In this document: positions 33,187 through 42,423 of the stretch, piece after piece
Numbering within the stretch: the stretch's first letter is position 1
How the letters are laid out: every line of letters begins with the position of its first letter
Assembly: GCA_938074565.1 (NCBI GenBank)
Contig: CALJEQ010000009.1
Coordinates: forward strand, 17,457 to 81,456
Source of the DNA: an uncultured Alkaliphilus sp.
Lineage (GTDB): Bacteria > Bacillota > Clostridia > Peptostreptococcales > Natronincolaceae
Length of the DNA: 64,000 nt
Reading direction: 5' to 3'
Position numbers and translations under genes: made by a program
Notes under the pieces: generated by a model
Told to the model about the DNA's origin: nothing
Seen by the model: the letters and a program-made list of their open reading frames with translations, nothing else
Databases searched by the model: none

Positions 33187-34587
33187 ATGATGTTAGTAAT
33201 TGATAAAATAAGAAATAGAATCGAAGAATATCAGTTAATAGAAACAGGAGACAAAATTGTAGTGGCTTTATCAGGTGGACCAGATTCTGTATGTTTGCTA
33301 CATGCCCTCTATCAATTAAAAAAGGAGTTTAATATTCAATTATATGCTGCCCACCTAAATCACAACTTCAGAGGTATAGAAGCCCTAAAAGATGCCCAAT
33401 ATGTAACTCAACTCTGTGAATCGCTGGATATAATGTGCTTTGTAAAAAGTAAAGATGTACCTCAGTTTGCTGAACAAAATGGTTATACATTAGAAGAAGC
33501 GGGTAGAATACTTAGGTATGAATTTTTTGATGAAGTAGCTGAAAAAGTTGGTGCATCAAAAATTGCTGTTGCCCATAATCAAAACGACCAAGCAGAAACA
33601 GTGTTAATGAGAGTACTAAGGGGGACGGGACTACAAGGATTAACAGCCATTCATCATAAACGAGGCAAGATTATTAGACCTTTGCTGGATATAACACGAA
33701 AAGAAATAGAAAACTATTGCGAAGAACAACAATTACAACCGAGGATCGATGAAACTAATTTAGAACCAATCTATCATCGAAATAAAATTCGTCTGGAATT
33801 GATTCCTTTGTTGCAGGAAGTGTATAATCCTAATTTAGTAGAAACACTATCCCGTATGGCAGAAATACTGAAATCAGATAATGATTTCATAGATCAACAG
33901 GCTAAAGATATTTATAGCCTATTGGCAAAGGTTGAAACAGATGGTTCTATTGTTTTGCCGATTCATGGCATAAGTTCATTACATATAGCTCTTTTAGCAA
34001 GGGTATTTAGGTCGGCAGCAGAAGCTTTAGTAGGCAAAGCCGAGGTATTAGAATATAAACATATTCAAAATCTGTATAATCTTATGCAAAACAGTGATTC
34101 GGGTCAAAAGATACAACTTCCAATGGGTATGATTGCTAAAAAGAGCTATCATAAAATTATTTTTACTACAGTTATCGAAAAGGAAAAAGAACTATTTAGT
34201 TATCAATTGGAAGAGTTAGACCCAATAGACATATCTGAAATAAATGGGAAGTTTCAGTTTTCCATCACTAACATGAGTAGTTTAAAAGAAATTCCTAAAG
34301 GAATGTATTGTAAAGCTTTTGATTGGGATAAAGTTTCTCATAAGTTAGTAATTAGAAATAGACGGGATGGGGATCGATTCATTCCACTTGGGTTACAGGG
34401 AACAAAAAAACTTAAAGATTTTTTAATTGATAAGAAAGTAGAACGTAATGAGAGGGATAGAATTCCTTTGGTTTGTGATGGTAATGATGAAATTATGTGG
34501 GTTGTAGGGTATCGAATTAGTGATAAGTACAAAGTTACTAAAGAAACAAAGCAAATATTAATAATACAATTTATTAAAAATGAGTAA
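33187..34587 (+). CDS. tilS: tRNA(Ile)-lysidine synthetase
   Basis: TilS converts C34 of the CAU anticodon of tRNA-Ile to lysidine, so that it reads AUA. 466 residues; the PP-loop SGGPDS lies at ~29-34, and HLNHNFRG, AVAHNQNDQAETVLMRVLRG and the C-terminal RRDGDRFIPLG domain are typical. The ATG at 33187 (or 33190) sits just after GAGGGA; the ATG at 33175 overlaps that site. In Bacillus and most Clostridia hpt follows tilS, but here ftsH comes next with no hpt between. Confidence 0.94.
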   Translation: MMLVIDKIRNRIEEYQLIETGDKIVVALSGGPDSVCLLHALYQLKKEFNIQLYAAHLNHNFRGIEALKDAQYVTQLCESLDIMCFVKSKDVPQFAEQNGYTLEEAGRILRYEFFDEVAEKVGASKIAVAHNQNDQAETVLMRVLRGTGLQGLTAIHHKRGKIIRPLLDITRKEIENYCEEQQLQPRIDETNLEPIYHRNKIRLELIPLLQEVYNPNLVETLSRMAEILKSDNDFIDQQAKDIYSLLAKVETDGSIVLPIHGISSLHIALLARVFRSAAEALVGKAEVLEYKHIQNLYNLMQNSDSGQKIQLPMGMIAKKSYHKIIFTTVIEKEKELFSYQLEELDPIDISEINGKFQFSITNMSSLKEIPKGMYCKAFDWDKVSHKLVIRNRRDGDRFIPLGLQGTKKLKDFLIDKKVERNERDRIPLVCDGNDEIMWVVGYRISDKYKVTKETKQILIIQFIKNE

Positions 34588-34617
34588 AATACCTATTGTA
34601 ATAGGTAATGGTTAAAG

Positions 34618-34646
34618 TTGTTTTTAAAGAAATAGTATGGTAAAAT
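34618..34646 (+). promoter_or_regulatory. Probable promoter of ftsH
   Basis: TTGTTT (34618-34623), 17-base spacer, TAAAAT (34641-34646). The short palindrome ACCTAT/ATAGGT near 34591-34606 precedes it. Confidence 0.6.
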
Positions 34647-34697
34647 ATTAAAATGCAATAGAACTAAAACATAGTATTTAAGAGAGGAGGACTTTTG

Positions 34698-36668
34698 TTG
34701 AGGAAATTTTTCCGTGGAGCTAGTTTTTATATTTTAGTGTTTATAGTATTGTTGATTATCGTTCAACAATTTGCAAAACCTGCTCAACAAATAGTAGATA
34801 TAGAATTTTCTAAACTATATAAAGAACTTGTTGAAGGAAACGTAAGGGAGATTGAAATAGTTGATCGATCTGTTGAAGGTGTATTAATAAAAGACAATGT
34901 AAAGCAGTCTTTTAAATCATATATTCCAGAGGTCTATAGTGTAGAGCGATTTACAGAAATTATAGATGCAAATATTGAAAAAGGATTAACCGTTATAGGG
35001 GCGCCTATTCCAGATACTCCGTGGTTTATAGATCTTTTACCATCCATTTTTATGGTTTTAATATTTGTGGTGTTCTGGTTTGTATTTATGCAACAATCCC
35101 AAGGTGGGGGTAATCGAGTAATGTCCTTTGGAAAAAGTAGGGCTAAACTACACAAAGAGGATGAAAGAAAAAAAGTTACCTTTGATGATGTTGCAGGACT
35201 TGATGAAGAGAAGGAAGAGCTTCAAGAATTGGTTGATTTCTTAAAGAACCCGAGAAAGTATATTGAATTGGGAGCTAGAATTCCTAAAGGGATTCTTATG
35301 ATAGGACCTCCAGGTACAGGTAAGACTTATTTAACAAAGGCTGTTGCAGGAGAGGCTGGAGTACCATTTTTTAGTATAAGTGGTTCTGACTTTGTTGAAA
35401 TGTTTGTAGGAGTAGGAGCATCAAGAGTAAGAGATTTATTTGAACAGGCTAAGAAAAATTCACCATGTATAATTTTTATTGATGAAATAGATGCAGTTGG
35501 AAGAAGAAGAGGAGCAGGTCTAGGTGGCGGGCATGATGAAAGGGAACAAACCTTAAATCAGTTGCTTGTTGAAATGGATGGATTTGGTATCAATGAAGGT
35601 ATTATTATTGTTGCTGCAACCAATCGACCAGACATTCTAGATCCAGCGTTACTTCGACCTGGACGATTCGATCGTCAAGTAGTGGTAGGTAACCCAGATA
35701 TTAGAGGTAGAGAAGCCATTTTACAAGTTCATGCTAAAGGGAAACCATTAGATGAAGATGTAGACTTAAAGGTATTAGCAAGAAGAACACCAGGCTTTAC
35801 ACCAGCTGATATAGAAAATTTAATGAATGAAGCAGCCCTATTAACAGCCAGAAAAAATGCTAAAAAGATTAAGATGGCTACAATAGAAGAAGCAATTACT
35901 AAAGTAATTGCAGGGGTTGAAAAGAAAAGTAAAGTAATTAGTGAAAAAGAACGTAAATTAACAGCCTACCATGAGGCGGGGCATGCTGTTGTGGCGACAT
36001 TAACACCAAATGTTGATCCAGTACATCATGTTACCATTATTCCTAGAGGTAGAGCTGGAGGGTTCACTATGATCCTTCCTAAAGAAGACAAATACTATTC
36101 AACTAAAAGAGAAATGGAATCACATATTGTTCACCTTTTAGGCGGAAGAGTAGCTGAAAAATTAGTGTTGGACGATATAAGTACAGGAGCTTCCAATGAC
36201 CTACAAAGAGTCACCTCAATTGCCAGAGCAATGGTAACCCAATATGGTATGAGTGATAAAATTGGACCAATGGCATTAGGTGGAGGAGAAGAAGAAGTAT
36301 TCTTAGGAAGAGACATTGGTTCTAAGAGAAACTATTCTGAAGAAGTAGCTTCAGAAATTGATCGGGAGATTAAGAGTATTGTTAATCATGCCTACGAGGT
36401 TACAAATAAGTTATTAAGTGAAAATATGGATAAACTTCATGTGGTGGCTAAGGCTCTATTAAAAGTGGAAACATTAGATGCAGAAATGTATGAAAAAGTT
36501 TTCTCTGGTAAGTTGGTAATTAACGATGATGACACCTTAGATGAAATTGAAAAAAAATATAAAGAATTAAAAGGAATAAAAGAGTTGAAGGAAGTAGAAG
36601 AAACAAAGGAAGTAGAAGAAATAAAGGTAACTGAAAAGAAAGAAGATTTAAAAGATAAAGAAGAATAG
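34698..36668 (+). CDS. ftsH: ATP-dependent zinc metalloprotease FtsH
   Basis: 656 residues from a TTG at 34698, 7 bases after AGAGGAGG; an adjacent TTG at 34695 is possible and there is no ATG. Two N-terminal helices (~8-25 and ~112-131) flank an extracytoplasmic domain. The AAA+ core has Walker A GPPGTGKT (203-210) and Walker B FIDEID (260-265); the protease domain has HEAGH (425-429). The hexamer degrades membrane and regulatory proteins. The C-terminus is a long charged tail with repeated KEVEE-like units (~625-656), more extended than usual. Its Walker A is followed by YLTKAV rather than the common LLAKAV. Confidence 0.97.
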   Translation: MRKFFRGASFYILVFIVLLIIVQQFAKPAQQIVDIEFSKLYKELVEGNVREIEIVDRSVEGVLIKDNVKQSFKSYIPEVYSVERFTEIIDANIEKGLTVIGAPIPDTPWFIDLLPSIFMVLIFVVFWFVFMQQSQGGGNRVMSFGKSRAKLHKEDERKKVTFDDVAGLDEEKEELQELVDFLKNPRKYIELGARIPKGILMIGPPGTGKTYLTKAVAGEAGVPFFSISGSDFVEMFVGVGASRVRDLFEQAKKNSPCIIFIDEIDAVGRRRGAGLGGGHDEREQTLNQLLVEMDGFGINEGIIIVAATNRPDILDPALLRPGRFDRQVVVGNPDIRGREAILQVHAKGKPLDEDVDLKVLARRTPGFTPADIENLMNEAALLTARKNAKKIKMATIEEAITKVIAGVEKKSKVISEKERKLTAYHEAGHAVVATLTPNVDPVHHVTIIPRGRAGGFTMILPKEDKYYSTKREMESHIVHLLGGRVAEKLVLDDISTGASNDLQRVTSIARAMVTQYGMSDKIGPMALGGGEEEVFLGRDIGSKRNYSEEVASEIDREIKSIVNHAYEVTNKLLSENMDKLHVVAKALLKVETLDAEMYEKVFSGKLVINDDDTLDEIEKKYKELKGIKELKEVEETKEVEEIKVTEKKEDLKDKEE

Positions 36669-36685
36669 AAGATATAGAAATGACC

Positions 36686-36720
36686 TTGAAGAAACAATTT
36701 CGAGGTCTTTTCTTTTAATA
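36686..36720 (+). terminator. Probable terminator after ftsH
   Basis: AAATGACCTTGAA and TTTCGAGGTCTTTT form an imperfect hairpin around a six-base stem (GACCT/AGGTC), followed by T-rich sequence. Confidence 0.6.
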
Positions 36721-36829
36721 TTTTTAGAATACATTTTTGTTTTTATTATTTTATATTTTAGTACACCTTGTTGACGTTTGTTAACTTTATTAATTTCAAA
36801 AACCTAAAGCTGATTGAAGGAGAAAAAAT

Positions 36830-37672
36830 ATGAAGAAAATAGATTGTGAAAAGATCATTCAAGAAGTAAAAAAACTGTGTATACACATGAACCTTTATAT
36901 GGAAGATGATTTAAAAAATGTACTAGAACAATCAATAAAAGAAGAAGATTCACAGTTGGGGAAAGAAATATTAAAGGATTTAATAATTAATCAAGAAATT
37001 GCAGAAAAAGAAGGGCTACCCCTTTGCCAAGATACGGGAATGGTGGTGGCGTTTGTTGAAATGGGACAAGAAGTACAAATTTTAAATGGTGGCTTAACAG
37101 AAGCTATAAATGAAGGTGTCAAGAGAGGTTATGCCGATGGCTTATTAAGGAAATCTGTTGTTGGTTGCCCTATTAGAAGAAATAACACAGGAGACAACAC
37201 ACCAGTTGTTGTTCATTACGATATAGTTAGAGGAAATGAATTGAAAATAAAGTTAGCAGCAAAGGGCTTTGGTAGTGAAAATATGAGTAGTATTAAAATG
37301 TTAAAGCCCTTTGAAGGACTAGAGGGAGTAAAAAACTTTGTTTTAGACACTATAAAAAAAGCAGGTGGAAATTGCTGTCCACCAATTATTGTAGGAGTAG
37401 GCATTGGTGGAACTTTTGATAAATCAGCAAAAATAGCTAAAAAAGCATTGCTAAGAAGATTAGGAGAAAAAAATCAAGATGAGTTTATTTCATCAATGGA
37501 AGAGGAATTGTTAAAAGAAATAAATCAACTGGGTATAGGGCCACAAGGTTTTGGGGGAAAAACAACTGCTTTAGCAGTACACATAGAAACATTTCCTACC
37601 CACATTGCAGGGTTACCAGTGGCAGTAAATATAAACTGTCATTCATCACGTCATGGAGAAATAATATTTTAA
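36830..37672 (+). CDS. Class I fumarate hydratase, alpha subunit
   Basis: 280 residues of the N-terminal (alpha) half of a two-subunit, oxygen-sensitive 4Fe-4S hydro-lyase converting fumarate and malate (or tartrate). Likely cluster ligands are Cys66 (LCQDTG), Cys182/183 (NCCPP) and Cys270 (NINCHSSRH). The class is shared by fumarase and tartrate dehydratase; fumarase is favoured because the downstream pathway runs through succinyl-CoA. AAGGAG precedes the start, and the beta subunit follows 12 bp later. Confidence 0.92.
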   Translation: MKKIDCEKIIQEVKKLCIHMNLYMEDDLKNVLEQSIKEEDSQLGKEILKDLIINQEIAEKEGLPLCQDTGMVVAFVEMGQEVQILNGGLTEAINEGVKRGYADGLLRKSVVGCPIRRNNTGDNTPVVVHYDIVRGNELKIKLAAKGFGSENMSSIKMLKPFEGLEGVKNFVLDTIKKAGGNCCPPIIVGVGIGGTFDKSAKIAKKALLRRLGEKNQDEFISSMEEELLKEINQLGIGPQGFGGKTTALAVHIETFPTHIAGLPVAVNINCHSSRHGEIIF

Positions 37673-37684
37673 AGGAGAACTATA

Positions 37685-38251
37685 ATGAAAACCCATAAAA
37701 TAACAACACCACTAGATTATAATACTATTTCAAACTTAAATGCAGGAGATAAGGTGTTTATAAATGGTTATATCTACACAGCTAGAGACGCTGCCCACCA
37801 AAGATTAATGAAACAAATAGAAAATGGAGATGAACTCCCTTTCCCATTGGAAGGTGAAATTATCTACTATGTTGGGCCTACCCCTGCACCAGAGGGTAAA
37901 ATTATTGGGTCGGCAGGGCCCACCACCAGTTCAAGAATGGACATACCAACACCAACACTGTTGGAAAAAGGGCTTAAAGGCATGGTGGGGAAGGGTAACC
38001 GAAGTAAAGCAGTAGTGGAGAGTATTAAGAAAAATCAAAGTGTATATTTTGCCGCTATTGGAGGAGCAGGAGCATTAATTGCTAGCTCTATTATAGAGTC
38101 AGAAATAATAGCTTACCCAGACTTAGAAACTGAAGCTATTAGAAGAATAAAAGTTCAAGACTTTCCTGTAATTGTCGCAATAGATTCAACAGGAAATAAT
38201 CTTTATGAAAAGGGCCCCACCTCTTATAAAGAGGGTTTGAATAATAAGTAA
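37685..38251 (+). CDS. Class I fumarate hydratase, beta subunit
   Basis: 188 residues of the C-terminal (beta) subunit of the Fe-S hydro-lyase. GPTPAPEGKIIGSAGPTTSS and MVGKGNRSKAV are the substrate-binding signatures, and AAIGGAGALIASSI is typical of the core. It completes the enzyme with the alpha subunit, with which it is surely co-translated (AAAGGAG site, 12-bp gap). A terminator follows at 38286. Confidence 0.93.
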   Translation: MKTHKITTPLDYNTISNLNAGDKVFINGYIYTARDAAHQRLMKQIENGDELPFPLEGEIIYYVGPTPAPEGKIIGSAGPTTSSRMDIPTPTLLEKGLKGMVGKGNRSKAVVESIKKNQSVYFAAIGGAGALIASSIIESEIIAYPDLETEAIRRIKVQDFPVIVAIDSTGNNLYEKGPTSYKEGLNNK

Positions 38252-38285
38252 TAAGAAACATAGCTATGGTTATTAAAACTAATAT

Positions 38286-38330
38286 AGATATACTGCTTTC
38301 ATTATTTTTTGATGCAGTATATCTTTTTTT
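38286..38330 (+). terminator. Terminator after fumarase genes
   Basis: AGATATACTGC and GCAGTATATCT form a perfect eleven-base stem, followed by seven T residues. Confidence 0.9.
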
Positions 38331-38569
38331 GATTAGAATAATTACAGCGTTAAAGTGTATGGGTGAGAATAAAAAGAGAAAGGGTTTCGTAACTTCAGAA
38401 AGAATTAGAAAGAATAGATAGATTTTTACTAAGAAATTAATTAAAGTGCAATGCAATAGAAATGGCTCAAATTGTAAATGTTAAATAAATGTATTGATTA
38501 AATATACTGAAATATATGAAAGTATATTGCAGGATTCCTCAAAAAGCTGTAGAATATCAGTAGTAGTAT

Positions 38570-38613
38570 GCAATAGAAATTTCAGTGGTTGCAAGCCATG
38601 AAATATAAATTGC
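38570..38613 (+). promoter_or_regulatory. Structured leader hairpin upstream of mutase
   Basis: GCAAT/ATTGC, ATTTC/GAAAT and TGG/CCA pair in nested order around a seven-base loop. The 5' arm is part of the second ATGCAATAGAAAT repeat. Function unknown. Confidence 0.45.
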
Positions 38614-38794
38614 AAATTTTACGATTTGTTGGCAATAATAATACTATACACTTATGGAAAAAACAAAACAATTGGAGGACATAAGGGAATAAGTTAACTA
38701 ACTTAATCATCTAGGAAATTGAAGGATTCTAATTGTATACTTCATTAGGCAAAATATGGTTTTACTAACTTACAATCTCAAAGGAGGAAGTAAA

Positions 38795-40474
38795 ATGTTT
38801 GATAAGGAAAAGCTAGCGAAAATAAAACAGGATCAGGCTAACTGGAATGAAAACAAAGTTGAAAAAACATTAAGTAAATTTCCCGAAAGAAGAAAGAAGT
38901 TTGTAACTGGTTCAAATCAAGAGGTTAAAAGACTTTATTCACCTGCTGACGTAGATGGTTTAGATTATGATAATGACTTAGGCTATCCAGGGGAGTATCC
39001 CTTTACTAGAGGTGTACAGCCCACCATGTATAGAGGTCGTTTTTGGACAATGAGACAATATGCAGGGTTTGCCACCGCAGAAGAATCCAATAAACGATAT
39101 AAGTATTTATTAGAGCAAGGACAAACTGGTTTATCAGTAGCTTTTGACCTTCCTACGCAAATTGGATATGACTCAAACCATCCATTATCTGAAGGTGAAG
39201 TAGGTAAGGTAGGGGTAGCCATTGACTCTTTAAAAGATATGGAGATTTTATTTGAAGGAATTCCGCTAGATAAAGTAAGTACCTCCATGACAATCAACGC
39301 ACCTGCTTCTGTTCTGTTGGCAATGTATATTGCAGTGGCTGAAAAGCAAGGTGTATCTTCAGATCAATTAAGAGGTACAATACAAAATGATATATTAAAA
39401 GAATACATCGCTAGAGGTACATACATTTTCCCAACAGGTCCTTCCATGAGATTAATTACAGATATATTTGAATATTGTTCAACAGAGGTTCCAAACTGGA
39501 ATACCATCAGTATTTCAGGTTATCATATTCGTGAAGCAGGTTCGTCTGCTATTCAAGAAGTTGCATTTACATTGGCAAATGGTATAGCCTATGTTGAAGC
39601 TGCCATCAAAGCAGGATTAGACGTAGATACTTTTGCACCAAGACTCTCTTTCTTCTTTAATGCCCACAATGACTTATTAGAAGAAGTGGCAAAGTTTAGA
39701 GCAGCTAGAAGGCTATGGGCTAAAATTATGAAGGAAAGATTCAATGCTAAGAGTCCGAAGTCAATGCAATTAAAGTTCCATACACAAACAGGTGGTTCAA
39801 CATTAACAGCTCAACAACCAGATAATAATATTGTTAGGGTGGCAATTCAAACCCTTGCAGCTGTCTTAGGTGGAACACAATCGCTACACACCAACTCTAA
39901 AGATGAGGCGTTAGCATTACCTACTGAAGATTCTGTAAGAGTTGCCTTAAGAACACAACAAATTGTTGCCTATGAGAGTGGTGTAGCTGAAACAATAGAC
40001 CCATTGGCGGGATCTTACTATATAGAAAGCTTAACTGACACTATTGAAAAAGGTGCAATGGAGTATATTAATAAAATTGATACATTAGGTGGTTCAGCAG
40101 AAGCTATAGAAAAAGGCTTTATTCAAAAAGAAATTATGGATAGCTCTTATGAATATCAAAAGCAAGTTGAAAGTAATGATAGAATTGTTGTTGGTATGAA
40201 TAAGTTCCAAGTGAAAGAAGAATCACCAAAAGGATTATTAAGAGTTGATCCAGTGGTGGGAGAACTTCAAAAACAAAAAATAAATCAATTAAAGTCTGAA
40301 AGAGACAATCAGTTAATTGAAGAAAAGTTAAATAAATTACGAGAAGTAGCTCAAGGAACAGAAAATTTAATGCCTTATATTTTAGATGCAGTACGTGCTT
40401 ATGGAACGTTAGGAGAAATTTGCGGTGTTTTAAGAGAAGTATTTGGAGAATATCAACAAAGCGTAATTCTGTAG
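38795..40474 (+). CDS. Methylmalonyl-CoA mutase, large catalytic subunit
   Basis: 559 residues of the acyl-CoA mutase TIM-barrel without a B12 domain; the cobalamin subunit is the next gene. [20 protein letters not shown] holds the substrate-positioning Tyr of the methylmalonyl type, and [14 protein letters not shown] and [15 protein letters not shown] are family signatures. It rearranges succinyl-CoA and (R)-methylmalonyl-CoA. Isobutyryl-type mutases have a similar split form, but the epimerase, MeaB and methylmalonyl-CoA decarboxylase genes downstream fix the substrate. The ATG at 38795 follows AAGGAGG; an upstream in-frame ATG at 38756 lacks a site. Confidence 0.94.
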   Translation: MFDKEKLAKIKQDQANWNENKVEKTLSKFPERRKKFVTGSNQEVKRLYSPADVDGLDYDNDLGYPGEYPFTRGVQPTMYRGRFWTMRQYAGFATAEESNKRYKYLLEQGQTGLSVAFDLPTQIGYDSNHPLSEGEVGKVGVAIDSLKDMEILFEGIPLDKVSTSMTINAPASVLLAMYIAVAEKQGVSSDQLRGTIQNDILKEYIARGTYIFPTGPSMRLITDIFEYCSTEVPNWNTISISGYHIREAGSSAIQEVAFTLANGIAYVEAAIKAGLDVDTFAPRLSFFFNAHNDLLEEVAKFRAARRLWAKIMKERFNAKSPKSMQLKFHTQTGGSTLTAQQPDNNIVRVAIQTLAAVLGGTQSLHTNSKDEALALPTEDSVRVALRTQQIVAYESGVAETIDPLAGSYYIESLTDTIEKGAMEYINKIDTLGGSAEAIEKGFIQKEIMDSSYEYQKQVESNDRIVVGMNKFQVKEESPKGLLRVDPVVGELQKQKINQLKSERDNQLIEEKLNKLREVAQGTENLMPYILDAVRAYGTLGEICGVLREVFGEYQQSVIL

Positions 40475-40508
40475 GCTAACGATACAAGAAGATAAGGGAG
40501 GATTAACT

Positions 40509-40913
40509 ATGGCAAGACCAATTAGAGTGTTAGTAGCAAAACCTGGGTTAGATGGACATGATCGTGGAGCTAAAGTAATTGCAAGGGCGTTAAGAGATGC
40601 AGGTATGGAAGTAATTTACACAGGTTTAAGACAAACACCAGAACAAATTGTGGCGGCTGCCCTACAAGAAGATGTTGATGTGGTGGCGTTAAGTATTTTA
40701 TCTGGAGCCCATAATCACTTATTACCAAAAGTGGTGGATTTATTAAAGAAAGAAAATGTATATGACGAAATGTTAGTATTGGGTGGTGGTGTTATTCCAG
40801 ATGAAGATATTCCTGGACTAAAAGAAAGTGGATTAGCAGAAATATTTACGCCTGGTACACCTACTCAAGTAACAATAGATTTCATTAAAGAAAACCTAAA
40901 AAGAGGTTTATAG
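40509..40913 (+). CDS. Methylmalonyl-CoA mutase, cobalamin-binding subunit
   Basis: 134 residues forming the B12-binding Rossmann-like domain. The base-off/His-on motif DGHDRG (15-20; axial ligand His17) and the later SILSGAHN and [10 protein letters not shown] loops that cradle the nucleotide tail are all present. It works as the small subunit with the preceding gene. GGGAGG lies ahead of the start. Confidence 0.96.
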   Translation: MARPIRVLVAKPGLDGHDRGAKVIARALRDAGMEVIYTGLRQTPEQIVAAALQEDVDVVALSILSGAHNHLLPKVVDLLKKENVYDEMLVLGGGVIPDEDIPGLKESGLAEIFTPGTPTQVTIDFIKENLKRGL

Positions 40914-40976
40914 AAAACAGAAGGGGTGGGGAAATCCTCTGCCCCTCCAATAATCGGTTTAATAGGTGGTGGGACA

Positions 40977-41921
40977 GTGAATTTAGAAAAAGGCATTTTA
41001 AATAAAGATAAACGAGCAGCGGCTAGACTGATAACAATGATGGAAAGTAATGACCCTGAGGCAATAAGAATTATTTCAAAACTATATAGTCATACAGGAA
41101 AAGCTAAAGTTATTGGTATTACAGGTCCCCCCGGTGCTGGTAAAAGTACACTAACCGATAAACTGGCAAAAAGGTTACGTCAGGAAAACAAAACTGTAGG
41201 TATCATTGCTGTAGATCCCACCAGTCCTTTTACTGGCGGTTCGATATTAGGTGATCGTGTGCGAATGACAGATTTATACACAGATCCAGGGGTTTTTATT
41301 AGAAGCATGGGAACCCGTGGACACTTAGGAGGGCTTTCAAAGGCAACTTTGGGGGCAGTAAAAGTACTGGACATCTATGGATTTGATTATATTTTTATAG
41401 AGACTGTTGGAGTAGGCCAGTCTGAGGTGGATATAGTTAAAGCTGCTGACTCGGTATTATTGGTAATGGTTCCTGGTTTAGGGGACGATATACAAGCAAT
41501 TAAGGCAGGGATAATGGAAATAGGAGACGTCTTTGCAGTTAATAAAGCTGACCGAGAAGGGGCAAATAGAACGCAAGTTGAAATAGAAATGATGTTGGAA
41601 TATAACCATAGTCAATGGAAGCCACCTGTAACACAAGTGGTAGCCCTTCACAACAAAGGAATTGATGATCTTTATGATAATATTATAAAGCATTTAAACT
41701 ACTTAGAAACCACTGGTCAATTAATTGAGAAACGGCAACAAAATAGTGAACTTGAAATTATAGATTTAATACAGAGAGATTTAATGGAACGTTTGGTGGG
41801 GAATGAAGAAAAAAGAACAACAATTAGTGAGATGGCTAGAATGGTTGCAAATAGACAATTAGACCCATATACTGTCAGTGATAACTTAGTTAAAAAGATA
41901 ATTGCCAACGATAATTTTTAA
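40977..41921 (+). CDS. meaB: MeaB/ArgK-type GTPase, mutase chaperone
   Basis: 314 residues from a GTG at 40977 with AGGTGGTGGG upstream; the protein then begins MNLEKGILNKDKRAAARLI, the usual MeaB N-terminus. A longer frame from the GTG at 40926 would add 17 residues unlike the family and runs through a hairpin (AGGGG/CCCCT, 40922-40947). Walker A GPPGAGKS is at 50-57, with FIETVGVGQSE and NKADREGANR as further G motifs. MeaB gates cofactor loading and protects the B12 mutase. It is encoded in the mutase operon. Confidence 0.93.
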   Translation: MNLEKGILNKDKRAAARLITMMESNDPEAIRIISKLYSHTGKAKVIGITGPPGAGKSTLTDKLAKRLRQENKTVGIIAVDPTSPFTGGSILGDRVRMTDLYTDPGVFIRSMGTRGHLGGLSKATLGAVKVLDIYGFDYIFIETVGVGQSEVDIVKAADSVLLVMVPGLGDDIQAIKAGIMEIGDVFAVNKADREGANRTQVEIEMMLEYNHSQWKPPVTQVVALHNKGIDDLYDNIIKHLNYLETTGQLIEKRQQNSELEIIDLIQRDLMERLVGNEEKRTTISEMARMVANRQLDPYTVSDNLVKKIIANDNF

Positions 41922-41933
41922 GGAGGAATCTAC

Positions 41934-42341
41934 ATGAAGGCACTGAAATTAGATCATATTGGAATAGCGGTAAAAAACTTAGATGAAACTTTAAAGTTTT
42001 ATCAAGAAATGCTAGGGTTAGAGTGTGTTGGTACAGAAGTTGTAGAAGAACAAAAAGTTAGAGTTGCCTTTTTACCCATTGGAGATACAGAAGTAGAATT
42101 ACTTGAATCTACAGAAGAAGATGGGCCAATAGCTAAGTTTATAGAAAAAAAGGGTGAAGGTATTCAACATTTAGCCTTTAGAGTAGAAAATATAGAGGAA
42201 GCCATAGAATCTATGAAGGAAAAAGGCGTTAAAATGATTGATGAAAAACCAAGATATGGTGCAGGTGGAGCAAAAATAGCTTTTTGTCATCCTAAAAGTA
42301 CCAATGGTGTACTACTTGAGTTAAGTGAAAGAGAAGACTAG
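41934..42341 (+). CDS. mce: Methylmalonyl-CoA epimerase
   Basis: 135 residues of the vicinal-oxygen-chelate fold. The metal ligands His8 (LDHIGIAV), His79 (GIQHLAFRV) and Glu129 (LLELSE) are visible. It interconverts the (R)- and (S)-methylmalonyl-CoA needed between the mutase and the decarboxylase. AAGGAGG precedes the ATG, and the stop codon lies inside a 16-bp palindrome. Confidence 0.95.
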   Translation: MKALKLDHIGIAVKNLDETLKFYQEMLGLECVGTEVVEEQKVRVAFLPIGDTEVELLESTEEDGPIAKFIEKKGEGIQHLAFRVENIEEAIESMKEKGVKMIDEKPRYGAGGAKIAFCHPKSTNGVLLELSERED

Positions 42342-42354
42342 GTATTAATACCTA
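42339..42354. promoter_or_regulatory. Perfect 16-bp palindrome over the mce stop codon
   Basis: TAGGTATTAATACCTA is fully self-complementary with no spacer. It stands 70 bp before the decarboxylase alpha-subunit gene, where an operator or an intra-operon promoter (TATAAT-like box near 42367) would make sense. Function is inferred only. Confidence 0.4.
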
Positions 42355-42423
42355 CTAATAAGTATGTTATAATTAATTAATATAATAGGTAAATTATAGT
42401 ATTTTTAAATGGGAGGGTTAAGA

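Larger units (their letters stand above)
38252..38794. other. Long leader/intergenic region before the methylmalonyl-CoA mutase operon
   Basis: No gene. It contains the fumarase terminator, two copies of ATGCAATAGAAAT (38451-38463 and 38568-38580) and a hairpin at 38570-38613. I looked for a cobalamin riboswitch, expected before a B12-dependent mutase, and did not find its conserved core, nor a sigma-54 -24/-12 pair. Confidence 0.6.

Noticed and set aside
38252..38794. Cobalamin riboswitch or sigma-54 promoter before the B12-dependent mutase
   Set aside because: The conserved riboswitch core was not found, and no GG/GC pair with ten-base spacing lies in the region.
40926..40976. Longer meaB start at the GTG at 40926
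   Set aside because: The added 17 residues are unlike MeaB N-termini and the DNA forms a hairpin; the GTG at 40977 fits the family.
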